DNA of 64,000 nt from Ideonella sp. (GCA_015075165.1 JABTUY010000004.1:310001-374000), one strand, 5' to 3'. Positions 8,013-18,286 are shown, counted from the first letter of the stretch. Notes: generated by a model not told the origin, from the sequence alone. A program made the numbers and translations.

Positions 8013-8960
8013 TCAGTCGAGCGCCGGGTCGGCCGCGGCGGCCGGGATGATGCGGTGCGTGCGCTGGGCCTGGCGCACATTGAGCCAAGCACTGGCCGCA
8101 CCGCAGACGGCGATGATCGCCATGCCGAGCCACGCCCAGGGGTCGGGCAGGTGGCCGAACACCAGCCAGGCAATCAGCGTGGCTGCACCGATCTGCAGGT
8201 AGAGAAACGGCATCAGCGTCGACGCCGGCGCCATGCCGAGTGCGCGGATCAGCAACAGGTGGCCGATGGTGCCCAGCGTGCCGAGCGTCACCAGCAGCAG
8301 CGCATCGAACGCCGGCAGCGCAGCCAGCGTGGGCACCAGCGGCGGCCCGGCGAGCAGCGCTACCGGTGTGGTCAAGGCCAGGCCGACCAGCCCGGTGTAG
8401 AAGTTGGTGGTGTAGGCGTTGTCGTGCACCGACATCCGGCTGGTCAACAGCTGGAACGCGGCGATGCTGAGCGTGGCGCCGACCGGCAGCAGCGCGACCC
8501 AGCCGAACAATCCGCTGCCGGGCCGGATCACGACCAGCGCGCCGACGAAGCCGCCGGCCACCAGCAGGCGCCGAGGCACCGACACCGGCTCGTGCAGCAG
8601 CCAGCCCGCCAGCGCGGTGACCAGCACTGGACCCAGCATGTTGATCGACGTGAGCTCGGGCACCGGCAGGTACTGCAGCCCGACGAAGGTGAACGCGCTC
8701 GACACCAGCAGCAGCACGCCGCGCAACGCCTGGAAGCGCGGCTGCGTGGTGCGCAAGCCGCCGGTGCGAAAGCCCGCGATCCATGCCGCCGACAGCAGCG
8801 CCTGCATCGCATAGCGCACCCACAGCACCGCCAGCAGCGGCACCCGTTGGCCGATGTAGCGCACCAGCGTATCCATCGACGCGAAGCAGCACACCGCGGT
8901 GACGATCAGCGCCACGCCCAGCAACGGGCGTGGCGACGGCAGCGGCAACGCGGCGGTCAT
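8013..8960 (-). CDS. EamA/DMT family membrane transporter
   Basis: A 315-residue integral membrane protein with about ten hydrophobic helices arranged as two EamA repeats (roughly residues 12-145 and 155-300), the drug/metabolite transporter fold. Substrates of the family range from amino acids to nucleosides and cannot be assigned here. Typical phrases are YLPVPELTSINMLGPVLV in the first repeat and LPFLYLQIGAATLIAWL-like sequence in the second. It is the middle gene of a leftward set: the PHP phosphatase gene ends 21 bp upstream and the YciO-like gene starts one base downstream. Confidence 0.85.
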   Translation of the reverse strand: MTAALPLPSPRPLLGVALIVTAVCCFASMDTLVRYIGQRVPLLAVLWVRYAMQALLSAAWIAGFRTGGLRTTQPRFQALRGVLLLVSSAFTFVGLQYLPVPELTSINMLGPVLVTALAGWLLHEPVSVPRRLLVAGGFVGALVVIRPGSGLFGWVALLPVGATLSIAAFQLLTSRMSVHDNAYTTNFYTGLVGLALTTPVALLAGPPLVPTLAALPAFDALLLVTLGTLGTIGHLLLIRALGMAPASTLMPFLYLQIGAATLIAWLVFGHLPDPWAWLGMAIIAVCGAASAWLNVRQAQRTHRIIPAAAADPALD

Positions 8961-8981
8961 CGGAGCGCTGCGACCTCGCGC

Positions 8982-9839
8982 TCAGGCGCGCCGCACGCGC
9001 GCGTGCAGCTCCGCCCACACCGGCGTCAGCCCCGCGGGCAGCGGCGGCAGGCTGCCGAGCTCGACGCGGCTCTCACCGGGCGAGTGGAAATCACTGCCGC
9101 ACGAGGCCAGCAGCGCGAACTCGCGCGCGAGGCCGGCGTACTTTTCGGCCTCGGCCGTGGTGTGGCTCGGCGTCAGCACCTCGACGCCGCGGCCGCCGTA
9201 GCCGGCGAACGCCTCGAACAGCGCCCACTCCTCGCTGGCGCTGTAGCGGTAGCGCGCCGGGTGCGCGATCACCGCGACGCCGCCGGCGCCGCGGATCCAC
9301 GCTACCGCATCGTGCAGCGTGGCCCACTGCTGCGGCACGTAGCCCGGCTTGCCGCGCACCAGGAAGCGGCGGAACACCTCGTGCGTGTCGGCGCACACGC
9401 CCTGCACGACCAACCAGCGTGCGAAGTGCGTGCGCGTCACCATCTGCGGGTTGCCGGCCAGCGCGCACGCGCCGTCGTAGCCGCCTTCGAAGCCCGCCGC
9501 GGCCAGGCCATCGCTCATCTCGCGCGCGCGCCGGTCGCGCCCGGCGCGCGTATCGGCCAGGCCGGCGGTGAGCGCGTCGTTGTCGGGGTCGATGCCGAGG
9601 CCGACGATGTGCACCGTCTGGCCAGCGAAGCTGACCGAGACCTCGACACCGCACAGGTAGTCGAGCCCGCACGCCGCCGCGGCGGCCGCGGCGCGGCGCT
9701 GGCCGTCGAGCACGTCGTGATCGGTCAGCGACCACAGCGCCACGCCGTTGGCCTTGGCGCGCGCGGCGAGCTGCTCGGGGGGGAGGGTGCCGTCCGATGC
9801 TGTCGAGTGACAGTGCAGATCGGCCTTGAGAGCGGGCAC
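8982..9839 (-). CDS. PHP-domain phosphoesterase (RNase AM / 3',5'-nucleoside bisphosphate phosphatase type, YciV/TrpH-like)
   Basis: A 285-residue cytoplasmic metalloenzyme. Metal-binding PHP motifs are clear: DLHCHSTASDG at residues 7-17, SLTDHDVLDG near 37-46, GVEVS, VIAHPARYR and CGSDFHSPGE near the end. Characterised relatives trim 5' ends of RNA and hydrolyse pAp-type bisphosphates. The start is GTG at 9839; no ribosome site is visible. A TACAAT -10-like box (plus 9846-9851) lies exactly six bases upstream of the start codon, suggesting a leaderless transcript. It heads the PHP-EamA-YciO unit. Confidence 0.9.
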   Translation of the reverse strand: MPALKADLHCHSTASDGTLPPEQLAARAKANGVALWSLTDHDVLDGQRRAAAAAAACGLDYLCGVEVSVSFAGQTVHIVGLGIDPDNDALTAGLADTRAGRDRRAREMSDGLAAAGFEGGYDGACALAGNPQMVTRTHFARWLVVQGVCADTHEVFRRFLVRGKPGYVPQQWATLHDAVAWIRGAGGVAVIAHPARYRYSASEEWALFEAFAGYGGRGVEVLTPSHTTAEAEKYAGLAREFALLASCGSDFHSPGESRVELGSLPPLPAGLTPVWAELHARVRRA

Positions 9840-9890
9840 GCCGCGATTGTAGGCGGCGTGCTGCGCGACCCCCGGGGCGATCCTTTCGCG

Positions 9891-11135
9891 TCAGCGCGCG
9901 ATGCGCATGATGCGGCCGTTCGATTCGTCGAGGAACAGGATCGCACCGTCGGGTGCCTGCGCGACGTCGCGCACGCGCACGTTGATGCCCAGGATCTGCT
10001 CGCGCGCGCTGACCGCGGTGTTGCTCACCGTCAGCCGCCACAGCGCCTGGCCGCCGAGCGCGCCGACGAACAGGTTGCCCTGCCACTCGGGGAACATCGC
10101 GCCGGTGTAGAACGCCATGCCCGACGGCGCGATCGAGGTCGGCACCCAGTAGGTGAGCGGCTCGGTGTACGCCGGTGCGTGCACGCCGCCGCCGATGCGG
10201 CAGCTGGTGTTGTCGTTGCCGGAGTACGGGTCGCCGTAGTTGCAGCCGTAGCTCACGTTGGGCCAGCCGAAGTTGCGGCCGGCCAGCGCGATGTTGATCT
10301 CGTCGCCGCCTTGCGGCCCGTGCTCGCCGACCCACAGCTCGCCGGTGGCGGGGTGCAGCGCCGCGCCCTGCGGGTTGCGGTGGCCGTAGGTCCAGATGCC
10401 GGGCCGCCCGCCGAAGCTCGGGTTGCCTGCGGGGATCGAGCCGTCGCGATGGATGCGCACCACCTTGCCGAGCAGGCTGTCCAGGTCTTGCGCGGGGCTG
10501 CCCTTCTGACGCTCGCCGAACGTGACGAACAGCGTCTTGTCGTTGGCGAACACCAGCCGCGAGCCGAAGTGGCCGTCGCCGCTGACCTTCGGCAGCTGCT
10601 GGAAGATCTGCGCCGCATCGGTCAGCGCGTTCGGGTTGGCCGCGTCGAGCTTGCCTCGCATCACTGCGGTGCCCGAGCCGCCGGTGCCGGGCTGCGAGTA
10701 GGTGAGGTAGACCCACGGCTGGCCGCTGGCGAAGTCGGGGTCGACCGCCACGTCGAGCAGGCCGCCCTGGCCCGCGGTGACCAGGCCTCCGGGCAGCGAC
10801 AGCGCGATCGGCGCGATGCTCTTGCCGTCGGCGCTGACGAGGCTCAGCGTGCCGCCTTTCTGCGTGACGAGCAAGCGCCCGTCCGGCAGGAAGGCCATGC
10901 CCCACGGGCTGCTCAGCCCGCTGCGGAAGATGGCGACGGTCGGCGTGCCCGATGGCGGTGGAGGCGGCGGAGGCGGCGGTGGAGGAGGCGGTGGAGGAGG
11001 CGGTGGAGTCGGTCCGCCACTGCCCGGCGCGGGCGCGGCTGCGCTGCTGGAGTCGTCTCCGCCGCAGGCCGCGAGCGCGGCAACGGTGGCACACAGCAGC
11101 GTCAGGCGGCGCCGCGATCGATCGATCGTGCTCAT
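9891..11135 (-). CDS. PQQ-dependent sugar dehydrogenase-like lipoprotein
   Basis: A 414-residue exported protein with a lipobox (AALAAC, cysteine near residue 24), then a linker that contains 18 consecutive prolines (residues 44-61), then a beta-propeller of the soluble glucose/sorbosone dehydrogenase family. Propeller hallmarks are LSSPWGMAFLPDGRLLVT, GDGHFGSRLVF, GHRNPQGAALHP and GEHGPQGGDEIN, matching the catalytic histidine and PQQ/calcium regions. It would oxidise aldose sugars or other polyols in the periplasm, though many homologues have no known substrate. The poly-proline run would need EF-P for efficient translation. It stands alone between recJ and the PHP gene, both also leftward. 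Confidence 0.85.
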   Translation of the reverse strand: MSTIDRSRRRLTLLCATVAALAACGGDDSSSAAAPAPGSGGPTPPPPPPPPPPPPPPPPPPSGTPTVAIFRSGLSSPWGMAFLPDGRLLVTQKGGTLSLVSADGKSIAPIALSLPGGLVTAGQGGLLDVAVDPDFASGQPWVYLTYSQPGTGGSGTAVMRGKLDAANPNALTDAAQIFQQLPKVSGDGHFGSRLVFANDKTLFVTFGERQKGSPAQDLDSLLGKVVRIHRDGSIPAGNPSFGGRPGIWTYGHRNPQGAALHPATGELWVGEHGPQGGDEINIALAGRNFGWPNVSYGCNYGDPYSGNDNTSCRIGGGVHAPAYTEPLTYWVPTSIAPSGMAFYTGAMFPEWQGNLFVGALGGQALWRLTVSNTAVSAREQILGINVRVRDVAQAPDGAILFLDESNGRIMRIAR

Positions 11136-11234
11136 GCGCGCGATGCTGGCACTTTCGCAGCCGCGGGGCGACTACAAGGCGTAACCGGTGCGCCAACTCC
11201 GGCCGCTACGTCGAAGCGGACGCGCATCCGTGAT

Positions 11235-12992
11235 TCACGCCACCGCTGCCTGCACGAGCAGTTGCACGCGCTCGACACCCTGGAAGCGGTCGGCGCCGAT
11301 GCGAAACGCCAGCCGCACGCGCGCCGGCAGCGGCGCGGTGCGGCCGAACCAGATCGCCTCGCGCGGCGCACCGGCCACCTGCAGCTTCAGTCGCAGGTGC
11401 TTATCGGCCACCAGGCGCTGCTGCAGCACCTCGACCTCGTCGCAGAACAGCGGCGCCTCGAAGCCCGCGCCCCACACCTGTGCCTCGAGCGAGCGCACGG
11501 TCGACAGGTCGAACCATTGCGCCGGCAGCGCGCCGTCGGTCCACAGCCGCTGCGCCAGTGCAGCGGCGTCGAGCCACTCGGCGGCGACGCCTTCGAACGC
11601 CCGCGTGAAGGCGTCGAGCCGCGCGGCGTCGAGCGTGCAGCCGGCGGCCATCGCGTGGCCGCCGAAGCGCAGCAGCACGCCGGGCGTGCGCTTGCTGACG
11701 AGATCGAGCGCATCGCGCAGGTGAAAGCCGGCGATCGAGCGGCCCGAGCCCTTCAGCAGGCCATCGGCGCCGCGCGCAAAGACGAAGGTCGGGCGGTGCC
11801 AGCGATCCTTCATGCGGCCGGCCACGATGCCGACCACGCCTTCGTGAAACGCCTCGTCGAACAGCACCAGCGCGGCGCGCGGCTCGGCGGCGTCGCGCCG
11901 CTCGCTCCAGCGCGCCAGCAGCGCCTCGGCCTGATCGTGCATGCCCGCTTGCAGCTCGCGCCGCTCGCGGTTGATGGCGTCGAGCGTCGCGGCAAGTTGC
12001 TGCGCCTGCGCGGCGTCGTCGGTGAGCAGGCAGGCGATGCCCAGGCCCATGTCGGCCAGCCGGCCGGCGGCGTTGATGCGCGGGCCGATCGCGAAGCCGA
12101 AGTCTTCGGCGCTGCAGCGCGACGCATCGCGCCCGGCCACCGCGAACAGCGCCGCCACGCCGGGCTGCACGCGGCCGGCGCGGATGCGCCTGACGCCTTG
12201 CGCGACGAGGCGGCGGTTGTTGGCGTCGAGCTTGACCACGTCGGCCACCGTGCCGAGCGCGACGAGGTCCAGCAGCGCGTCGAGCCGCGGCTGCGCGGCG
12301 CCGACATAGCGGCCGCGCTCGCGCTGCAGCGCGCGCAGCGCGAGCAGCACGTAGAACATCACCCCGACGCCGGCCAGCGCCTTGCTCGCGAAGCCGCAGC
12401 CGGGCTGGTTCGGGTTCACGATCACCTCGGCCGCCGGCAACTGCACGACGCCGTCGGCGTCCACCGCGGGCAGATGGTGGTCGGTGATCAGCACCTGCAG
12501 GCCGAGCGCGCGGGCATGCGCCACGCCGTCGTGGCTGGCGATGCCGTTGTCCACCGTGATCAGCAGCGCCGGCGAATGCGCGCGCGCCAGCTCGACGATG
12601 GCCGGCGTCAGGCCGTAGCCGTGCAGCTGGCGGTCGGGCACCACGTGGTGCAGCGTCTCGGGTCGTGCGCCGAGCAGCGCGAGGCCGCGCAACGCCACCG
12701 CGCAGGCGGTGGCGCCGTCGCAGTCGTAGTCGGCGACGATGCAGATGCGGCGGCCGGCGCTGATGGTGTCGTCGAGCAGCGCGGCGGCTTCGGCCGCGCC
12801 CTTCAGCGTCGACGGCGGCAGCAGCCGGGCCGGGTCATCGCTCAACTCGTCGCTCGAGCGTACGCCGCGCGCCGCAAACAGCCGCGCCAGCAGCGGGTGC
12901 ACGCCAGCCGCCTCGAGCGCGTGGCACACGCGCGGCGGCGCGTCGCGCTCGACCAGCGTCGGGCTGGCGCCATCCGCGACGGGCGTGTTCAC
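11235..12992 (-). CDS. recJ: single-stranded-DNA-specific 5'-3' exonuclease RecJ
   Basis: A 585-residue cytoplasmic nuclease acting in RecFOR recombination, mismatch repair and base-excision repair. DHH-superfamily metal motifs are visible: VADYDCDGATAC at residues 86-97, TVDNGIASH near 146-154 and TDHHLP at 170-175. The DHHA1 part contains GRSIAGFHLRDAL and RFGGHAMAAGCT, and an OB-type domain forms the C-terminus. Length is typical. It follows the RpfE-like gene on the same strand, an arrangement known from the recJ-rpfE pair of Xanthomonas and from many Burkholderiales. Confidence 0.95.
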   Translation of the reverse strand: MNTPVADGASPTLVERDAPPRVCHALEAAGVHPLLARLFAARGVRSSDELSDDPARLLPPSTLKGAAEAAALLDDTISAGRRICIVADYDCDGATACAVALRGLALLGARPETLHHVVPDRQLHGYGLTPAIVELARAHSPALLITVDNGIASHDGVAHARALGLQVLITDHHLPAVDADGVVQLPAAEVIVNPNQPGCGFASKALAGVGVMFYVLLALRALQRERGRYVGAAQPRLDALLDLVALGTVADVVKLDANNRRLVAQGVRRIRAGRVQPGVAALFAVAGRDASRCSAEDFGFAIGPRINAAGRLADMGLGIACLLTDDAAQAQQLAATLDAINRERRELQAGMHDQAEALLARWSERRDAAEPRAALVLFDEAFHEGVVGIVAGRMKDRWHRPTFVFARGADGLLKGSGRSIAGFHLRDALDLVSKRTPGVLLRFGGHAMAAGCTLDAARLDAFTRAFEGVAAEWLDAAALAQRLWTDGALPAQWFDLSTVRSLEAQVWGAGFEAPLFCDEVEVLQQRLVADKHLRLKLQVAGAPREAIWFGRTAPLPARVRLAFRIGADRFQGVERVQLLVQAAVA

Positions 12993-13068
12993 TGGGTGGT
13001 CTCCGCGCGCGCTGTCGCTGCGCGCAGCATGGGGATCGCGCGACGGGGCAACGCGGCCGCAGCGTGCC

Positions 13069-14001
13069 TCACAGCGTCTCCAGCACGCTCGCCAGCGCGC
13101 CGCGGCCGTGCGGCCAGGCGGCTTTCAGGCGTTGCCAGGGTGATGGCCTGGCGGGCGTCCACGACCGTGCGCGGCGTTCGCCGGCCAGCGTCAGCGTGCC
13201 GCTGTGCTGCTCGAACCATTGTGCGATCGGGCCAGCGTCGAGCTGCCGCCAGGCGTCGGCCCACGCCGCCCAATCCTCGGCCAGCGCGGGCGCGCGCAGC
13301 CGCTCGTCGAATTGCGGCACCTCAACGTGACCAGCGGCCGGCGGCGCGGCGCCGGTGCCGCTGAGCCACAGCGAGTTCACGCTCGGCAGGCCCTGCGCTT
13401 CGCGCCGCGTGTTGACCTCGTGCGTGTACAGCAGCATCTGCGCCTCGCTCTGCAGCCGCCGCCACGCGCGGCCGCTGTGTGCGTCGGGCAGCCAGGGGTC
13501 GATGTTGCGGCCGACCACGCGGTCGAGCGACGCGGTGGGCAGCGTGGCCAGGCTGTCGTGCAGCAGGTACCAATGGCCGCCGCTCGCCGGGCGCAGGTCG
13601 AAGCCCGCATCGGCGAACAGCGGCTGCAGCGCATCGAACAGCGCGCGCGCATCGGCCGCGTCGAGCGCGAGTGTGTCGGGGTCGGCCAGCGAGATCTGCT
13701 CGGTGCCCAGGTGCAGGTGCACCGGCGTCAGCAGGCCGACGGCGCGGGTGCCGGTGTCGAGACCGTCGCGCCGCGCGGCGTGCGCGGCCAGCGGCAGCAG
13801 GCCGTCGGCGGCCGGCCAGCCCAGCGCATGGGCCAGCACCAGCTCGTGCGGTGCCGACAGCGAGTGCTCGTCGCGGCCGATGTCGGCGTGCGGCGTCCAG
13901 TGCGCGAGCAGCCGTTCGAGGTGCGGCAGCTGCAGCGTGCCGGCGGCGTGGCGGCCGGCCTCGGACACCGCGGTGGCGAACGGCACGATCAGATGGGGCA
14001 C
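13069..14001 (-). CDS. RpfE-like regulatory/phosphoglycerate-mutase-like protein
   Basis: A 310-residue soluble protein starting with VPHLIVPFATAVSEAG, the pattern of proteins annotated as RpfE-type regulators or phosphoglycerate-mutase-like proteins beside recJ. Conserved-looking segments are LTPVHLHLGTEQISLADPD, ALFDALQPLFADAGF, GRNIDPWLPD and VNSLWLSGTGAAP. Role is uncertain; in Xanthomonas rpfE lies in the regulation-of-pathogenicity-factors region. The GTG at 14001 is chosen because the family begins near this point; upstream non-ATG starts at 14025 (TTG) or 14079 (TTG) cannot be excluded. It is divergent from lolC. The function call rests on remembered family features, not on a search. 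Confidence 0.65.
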   Translation of the reverse strand: MPHLIVPFATAVSEAGRHAAGTLQLPHLERLLAHWTPHADIGRDEHSLSAPHELVLAHALGWPAADGLLPLAAHAARRDGLDTGTRAVGLLTPVHLHLGTEQISLADPDTLALDAADARALFDALQPLFADAGFDLRPASGGHWYLLHDSLATLPTASLDRVVGRNIDPWLPDAHSGRAWRRLQSEAQMLLYTHEVNTRREAQGLPSVNSLWLSGTGAAPPAAGHVEVPQFDERLRAPALAEDWAAWADAWRQLDAGPIAQWFEQHSGTLTLAGERRARSWTPARPSPWQRLKAAWPHGRGALASVLETL

Positions 14002-14182
14002 GGTTGGAAGCAGCGCGATTGACAACGGACGAGCGAGCCGACGCGCATTCGAGCTGCATTCGCTGCGCAATCGCTGCAATCGAGCTGCAATCGCCGCGTG
14101 CTGCGCGCCTCGGGTCGGCGCCGATTATCCGGCGGCCCCGCGGCCGGCCGCGGCACGCACGGGCTGCTAGCATCGGCGCCCC

Positions 14183-15452
14183 ATGAACTGGCCCTTCGAG
14201 TGGCAACTCGGCTGGCGCTACACGCGCTCGGGCCGCGCGGGGCGGAGCAACGGCTTCATCTCGTTCATCTCGGGCGTCTCCACGCTCGGCATCGCGCTCG
14301 GCGTGGCCGCGCTGATCATCGTGCTGTCGGTGATGAACGGCTTCCAGAAGGAGGTGACCGACCGCATGCTCAGCGTGCTGCCGCACATCGAGGTGGTGGC
14401 CGCCGATGGTGGTGCGCTGGCCGACTGGCAGGCGGTGGCCGCGCGCTCGCGCGCCAACCCGGCGGTGAAGGCGGCGGCGCCGTTCATCGCGATGCAGTCG
14501 CTGCTGGTCGCGGCCAGCGATGCGGGCGCGACGCGCGCGCAGCTGCAAGGCACGGTGGTGCGCGGCATCGTGCCGGCGGAAGAAGCCCGGCTCACCGGGC
14601 TGGCGGCGCGCCTGCACAGCGGCACGCTGGCCGCGCTGCAGCCCAGCGCCTGGCGCATCGTGCTCGGCAGCGAGCTGGCGCGCGCGCTCGGCGTGCGCAG
14701 CGGCGATACGGTGACTGTGGTGGCACCGAGCGGCCAGGTCACACCGGCCGGCGTGCTGCCGCGCCTGAAGCGCTTCACCGTGGCCGGCACGTTCGAGTCG
14801 GGCTACTACGAGTACGACCGCACGATGGCGTGGATCCACCTCGACGACGCGCAGCGGCTCTACCGGCTCGAGGGCCCGGGCGGCGTGCAGCTCGAGCTGC
14901 ACGACCTGTACGCCGCGCGCCGCGTCGCTCAGGAACTGGCCGCGGCGCTGGGCCCCGCGGTGAGCGTGCGCGACTGGACGCACAGCAACCGCAACTGGTA
15001 CGACGCGGTGCAGATCGAGAAGCGACTGATGGCGATCATCCTGACGCTGGTGGTCGCGGTGGCGGCGTTCAACCTGGTGTCGACGCTGGTGATGACGGTG
15101 ACCGACAAGCGCGCCGACATCGCGATCCTGCGCACGCTCGGGGCGAGCCCGCGCTCGGTGATGGGCATCTTCGTCGTGCAAGGAGCCACGGCCGGCGTGC
15201 TTGGCACGCTCGGCGGCCTGGTGCTCGGCCTGCTGGTGGCGACGAACATCGACGTCATCGTGCCGGCGATCGAGCGCGCGCTGGGCATTGCCTTTCTGCC
15301 CGGCAGCATCTACCTGATCAGCCGCATGCCGAGCGATCCGCGCCTGGCCGACGTGCTGCCGATCGCGCTGGTGTCGCTGCTGCTGGCGTTCGCGGCCACG
15401 CTGTACCCGAGCTGGCGCGCAGCGCAGGTCAACCCGGCCGAGGCGTTGCGCT

Positions 15453-15460
<8 letters not shown>
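14183..15460 (+). CDS. lolC: lipoprotein-releasing ABC transporter permease LolC
   Basis: A 425-residue inner-membrane protein of the LolC/LolE family that, with the LolD ATPase, extracts outer-membrane lipoproteins and passes them to LolA. It has an N-terminal cytoplasmic segment (FEWQLGWRYTRSG), a first membrane helix with [19 protein letters not shown], a large periplasmic domain (about residues 45-280) and three C-terminal helices. The family motif [20 protein letters not shown] is present near residue 315. Its stop overlaps the start of lolD by eight bases. An 85-bp stretch (15054-15138) is identical to part of the second permease gene (17076-17160). Confidence 0.93.
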
Positions 15461-16157
<697 letters not shown>

Positions 16158-16175
16158 CCGGTCGCTGCGGACAAC

Positions 16176-17482
16176 ATGGCGCGCTGGCCCTACGAATGGC
16201 AGATCGGCTGGCGCTACCTGCGCGCCGGCCGCGGCGGGCGGCGCAACCGCTTCATCTCGTTCATCGCCGGCGCGTCGGTGGCCGGCATCGCGCTCGGCGT
16301 GGCGGCGCTGATCATCGTGCTGTCGGTCGTCAACGGCTTCCAGAGCGTGGTGCGCGAGCGCATGCTCGAGGTGGTGCCGCAGGTGCAGGTGTTCGGCGGC
16401 GGCGTGCAGCCGCCGGCCGATTGGCACGCCATCGCGCAGGCGGCACGGCGCCTCGACGGCGTGGTGGCGGTGGCGCCCACGGTGACGCTGCAGGCGCTGC
16501 TCGGCCGCGGCGATGTGCTGCGCGCGGCCTCGCTGCGCGGCATCGATCCGCCGGCCGAGGCGCGCGTCACCGCGCTCGCTTGCGCAGCGTGACGCTGCCG
16601 GCCGGCCGCTGCTGCGCCGCCGCGCGAACGCATCGATCCGCGGCCGCGCAGCCCGGTGCGCGGCGCATCGTGCTCGGCGTGGAGCTGGCGCGCGCGCTCG
16701 GCGTGCAGGTGGGCGACCCGGTGGTGGTGGTGACGGCGCCGACGGCCGCGGCAGCGCAACGCGAGGCCGGCGCGCTCGCGCCGCGCGACACGCCGTTCAC
16801 CGTGGTGGGCACGTTCGACGTCGGCCACTACGAGTACGACAGCACGCTGGCGCTGCTGCACGTCGACGACGCGGCGCAGCTGCTCGGCCTGGCGCAACCG
16901 CCGGGCCTGGCGCTGCGGCTGGCCGACCCGCAGGCCGCGCCGGCGCTGGCGCGCCGTCTGGCCGAGCAGCTCGACCCGCGCATCGCGGTGGTCGACTGGA
17001 CACGCACCAACCGCATCTGGTTCGCCGCGGTGGCGCAGCAAAAGCGCATGCTCGGCGTGATCCTGGCGTTGATCATCGCGGTGGCGGCGTTCAACCTGGT
17101 GTCGACGCTGGTGATGACGGTGACCGACAAGCGCGCCGACATCGCGATCCTGCGCACGCTGGGCGCGAGCCCGCGTTCGGTGATGGCCATCTTCGTCGTG
17201 CAGGGTGCGCTGGCCGGCTTGCTCGGCACGTTGGCCGGCGTGGCGCTCGGCCTGGCGATCGCGTTCAACGTCGACGTGATCGTGCCGGCGATCGAGCACC
17301 TGCTCGGCCGCAACCTGCTGCCCGGCAACGTCTACCTGCTCAGCCGCATGCCGAGCCAGCCGCAGATGGGCGACGTGCTGCCGATCGCGCTGGTGTCGAT
17401 CGCGCTGGCGCTGCTGGCCACGCTGTACCCGAGCTGGCGCGCCAGCCGCGTCGATCCGGCGCAGGCGCTGCGCCACGAGTGA
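16176..17482 (+). pseudogene. lolE: second lipoprotein-releasing permease (LolE/LolC paralogue), frameshifted
   Basis: A second LolC/E-type permease, about 435 codons if repaired. It begins [21 protein letters not shown] and has the same first helix as LolC. Near 16577-16581 the frame breaks in the periplasmic domain: the starting frame runs VTALACAA and stops at 16592, while the continuation (LRSVTLPAG, then [15 protein letters not shown]) is in another frame and stays open to the TGA at 17480. One missing base would explain this. Residues just after the break ([11 protein letters not shown]) look unusual and may hide further compensating errors. The order lolC-lolD-lolE mimics enterobacteria, whereas many betaproteobacteria carry one permease gene. 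Confidence 0.78.
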
Positions 17483-17527
17483 GCGGCGGCGTTCGGCGCG
17501 GCTGAACCGGGCATGAGCCCGAGCGCC

Positions 17528-17554
17528 GCCAGGCCCGGCAGCGCCCGGCCTGGC
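17528..17554. terminator. bidirectional stem-loop between convergent lolE and retropepsin genes
   Basis: An imperfect inverted repeat (GCCAGGCCCGGC / GCCCGGCCTGGC, one mismatch) fills most of the 75-bp gap between two convergent genes, followed on the plus strand by CTTTC. This fits a shared transcription terminator. Confidence 0.4.
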
Positions 17555-17557
17555 CTT

Positions 17558-18286
17558 TCAGTCCTTCTTCTGCAGTTTCAGCACGTCGGCGTCGCGGCGC
17601 ATCGAGAAGCGGTTGAGGAAGCTGTTGCCCAGCAGCACGAACGGCATGTCGATCGGCGTGACCACCGCGGCCACGTTGAACACCTCGACGTCGCCGATGC
17701 GCACCGAGGTCAGCGCCACGCGGTAGACCGGCACGACGCCGTTGGCCGTCTGCGTCATGCTGCGCTCGCCGCGCTTCCAGTCGATGCCGATGCGCGTGGC
17801 CTCGCTCTGGCCGAAGGCGACCACCGTGGCGCCGGTGTCAACCATCAGTTGCACCGTCTTGCCGTTGATCTGCCCACTGGTGACGAAGTGGCCACCCGGC
17901 CCCATCGCCAGCAGGATCTCGCGCCCGCTGGCGCCGCCGCCGGTGCCGGCGCCGACGCTCGCCGGTGCGCCGCCGATCGCCACCAGCATCGTCTTGCCGC
18001 CCACCTCGACCTCGGCCTGGCCGGGCATCACGCGCTTGAGCGTCACGCCCTTGACGCTGGCGCCCACCGCCAGCGTGTGCGGCGCGCCGTTGATCATCAG
18101 CAGCGCCTTGCTGTCGCCGATGCTGCCGGCCATCGACACGGTCTGGGCACCGACGGCGCCGCAAAGGGCGAGCGTGCCAACCGCGATCAGTGCGCCCAAG
18201 CGGCCGCCGCGGAACCGGCTTTGCCAGGCCGCTGGCGGCGCCGCCTCGAGGGGGCGGCGGCCGCAGGCCGCGTCGGGGGTGGTCAT
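17558..18286 (-). CDS. retropepsin-like aspartic protease (TIGR02281 type), exported
   Basis: A 242-residue protein with a hydrophobic export segment (ALIAVGTLALCGAVGA, about residues 32-47) and a C-terminal aspartic protease domain. The catalytic motif is MVDTGATVVAF and the end motif is LGNSFLNRF, as in single-domain retropepsin-like proteins of proteobacteria. A beta-rich region (TLKRVMPGQAEVEVGGK) precedes it. The ATG at 18286 lies one base from the yajQ stop, but codons 1-25 consist of an intergenic repeat (18211-18290) and look unlike a normal N-terminus. An internal TTG at 18199 would start just before the signal peptide and may be the real start. Confidence 0.8.
   Translation of the reverse strand: MTTPDAACGRRPLEAAPPAAWQSRFRGGRLGALIAVGTLALCGAVGAQTVSMAGSIGDSKALLMINGAPHTLAVGASVKGVTLKRVMPGQAEVEVGGKTMLVAIGGAPASVGAGTGGGASGREILLAMGPGGHFVTSGQINGKTVQLMVDTGATVVAFGQSEATRIGIDWKRGERSMTQTANGVVPVYRVALTSVRIGDVEVFNVAAVVTPIDMPFVLLGNSFLNRFSMRRDADVLKLQKKD

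Noticed and set aside
10953-11006. GGC/GGA-rich tandem-looking DNA resembling a short repeat array
   Set aside because: It is the coding sequence of a poly-proline linker, with no spacers, so not a CRISPR or VNTR array of note.
7911-13364. A 1817-codon open frame on the plus strand opposite recJ, the sugar dehydrogenase and the PHP gene
   Set aside because: It is an antisense shadow produced by strong GC third-position bias; composition is Arg/Ala/Gln-rich with no domain, and it crosses several well-supported minus-strand genes.
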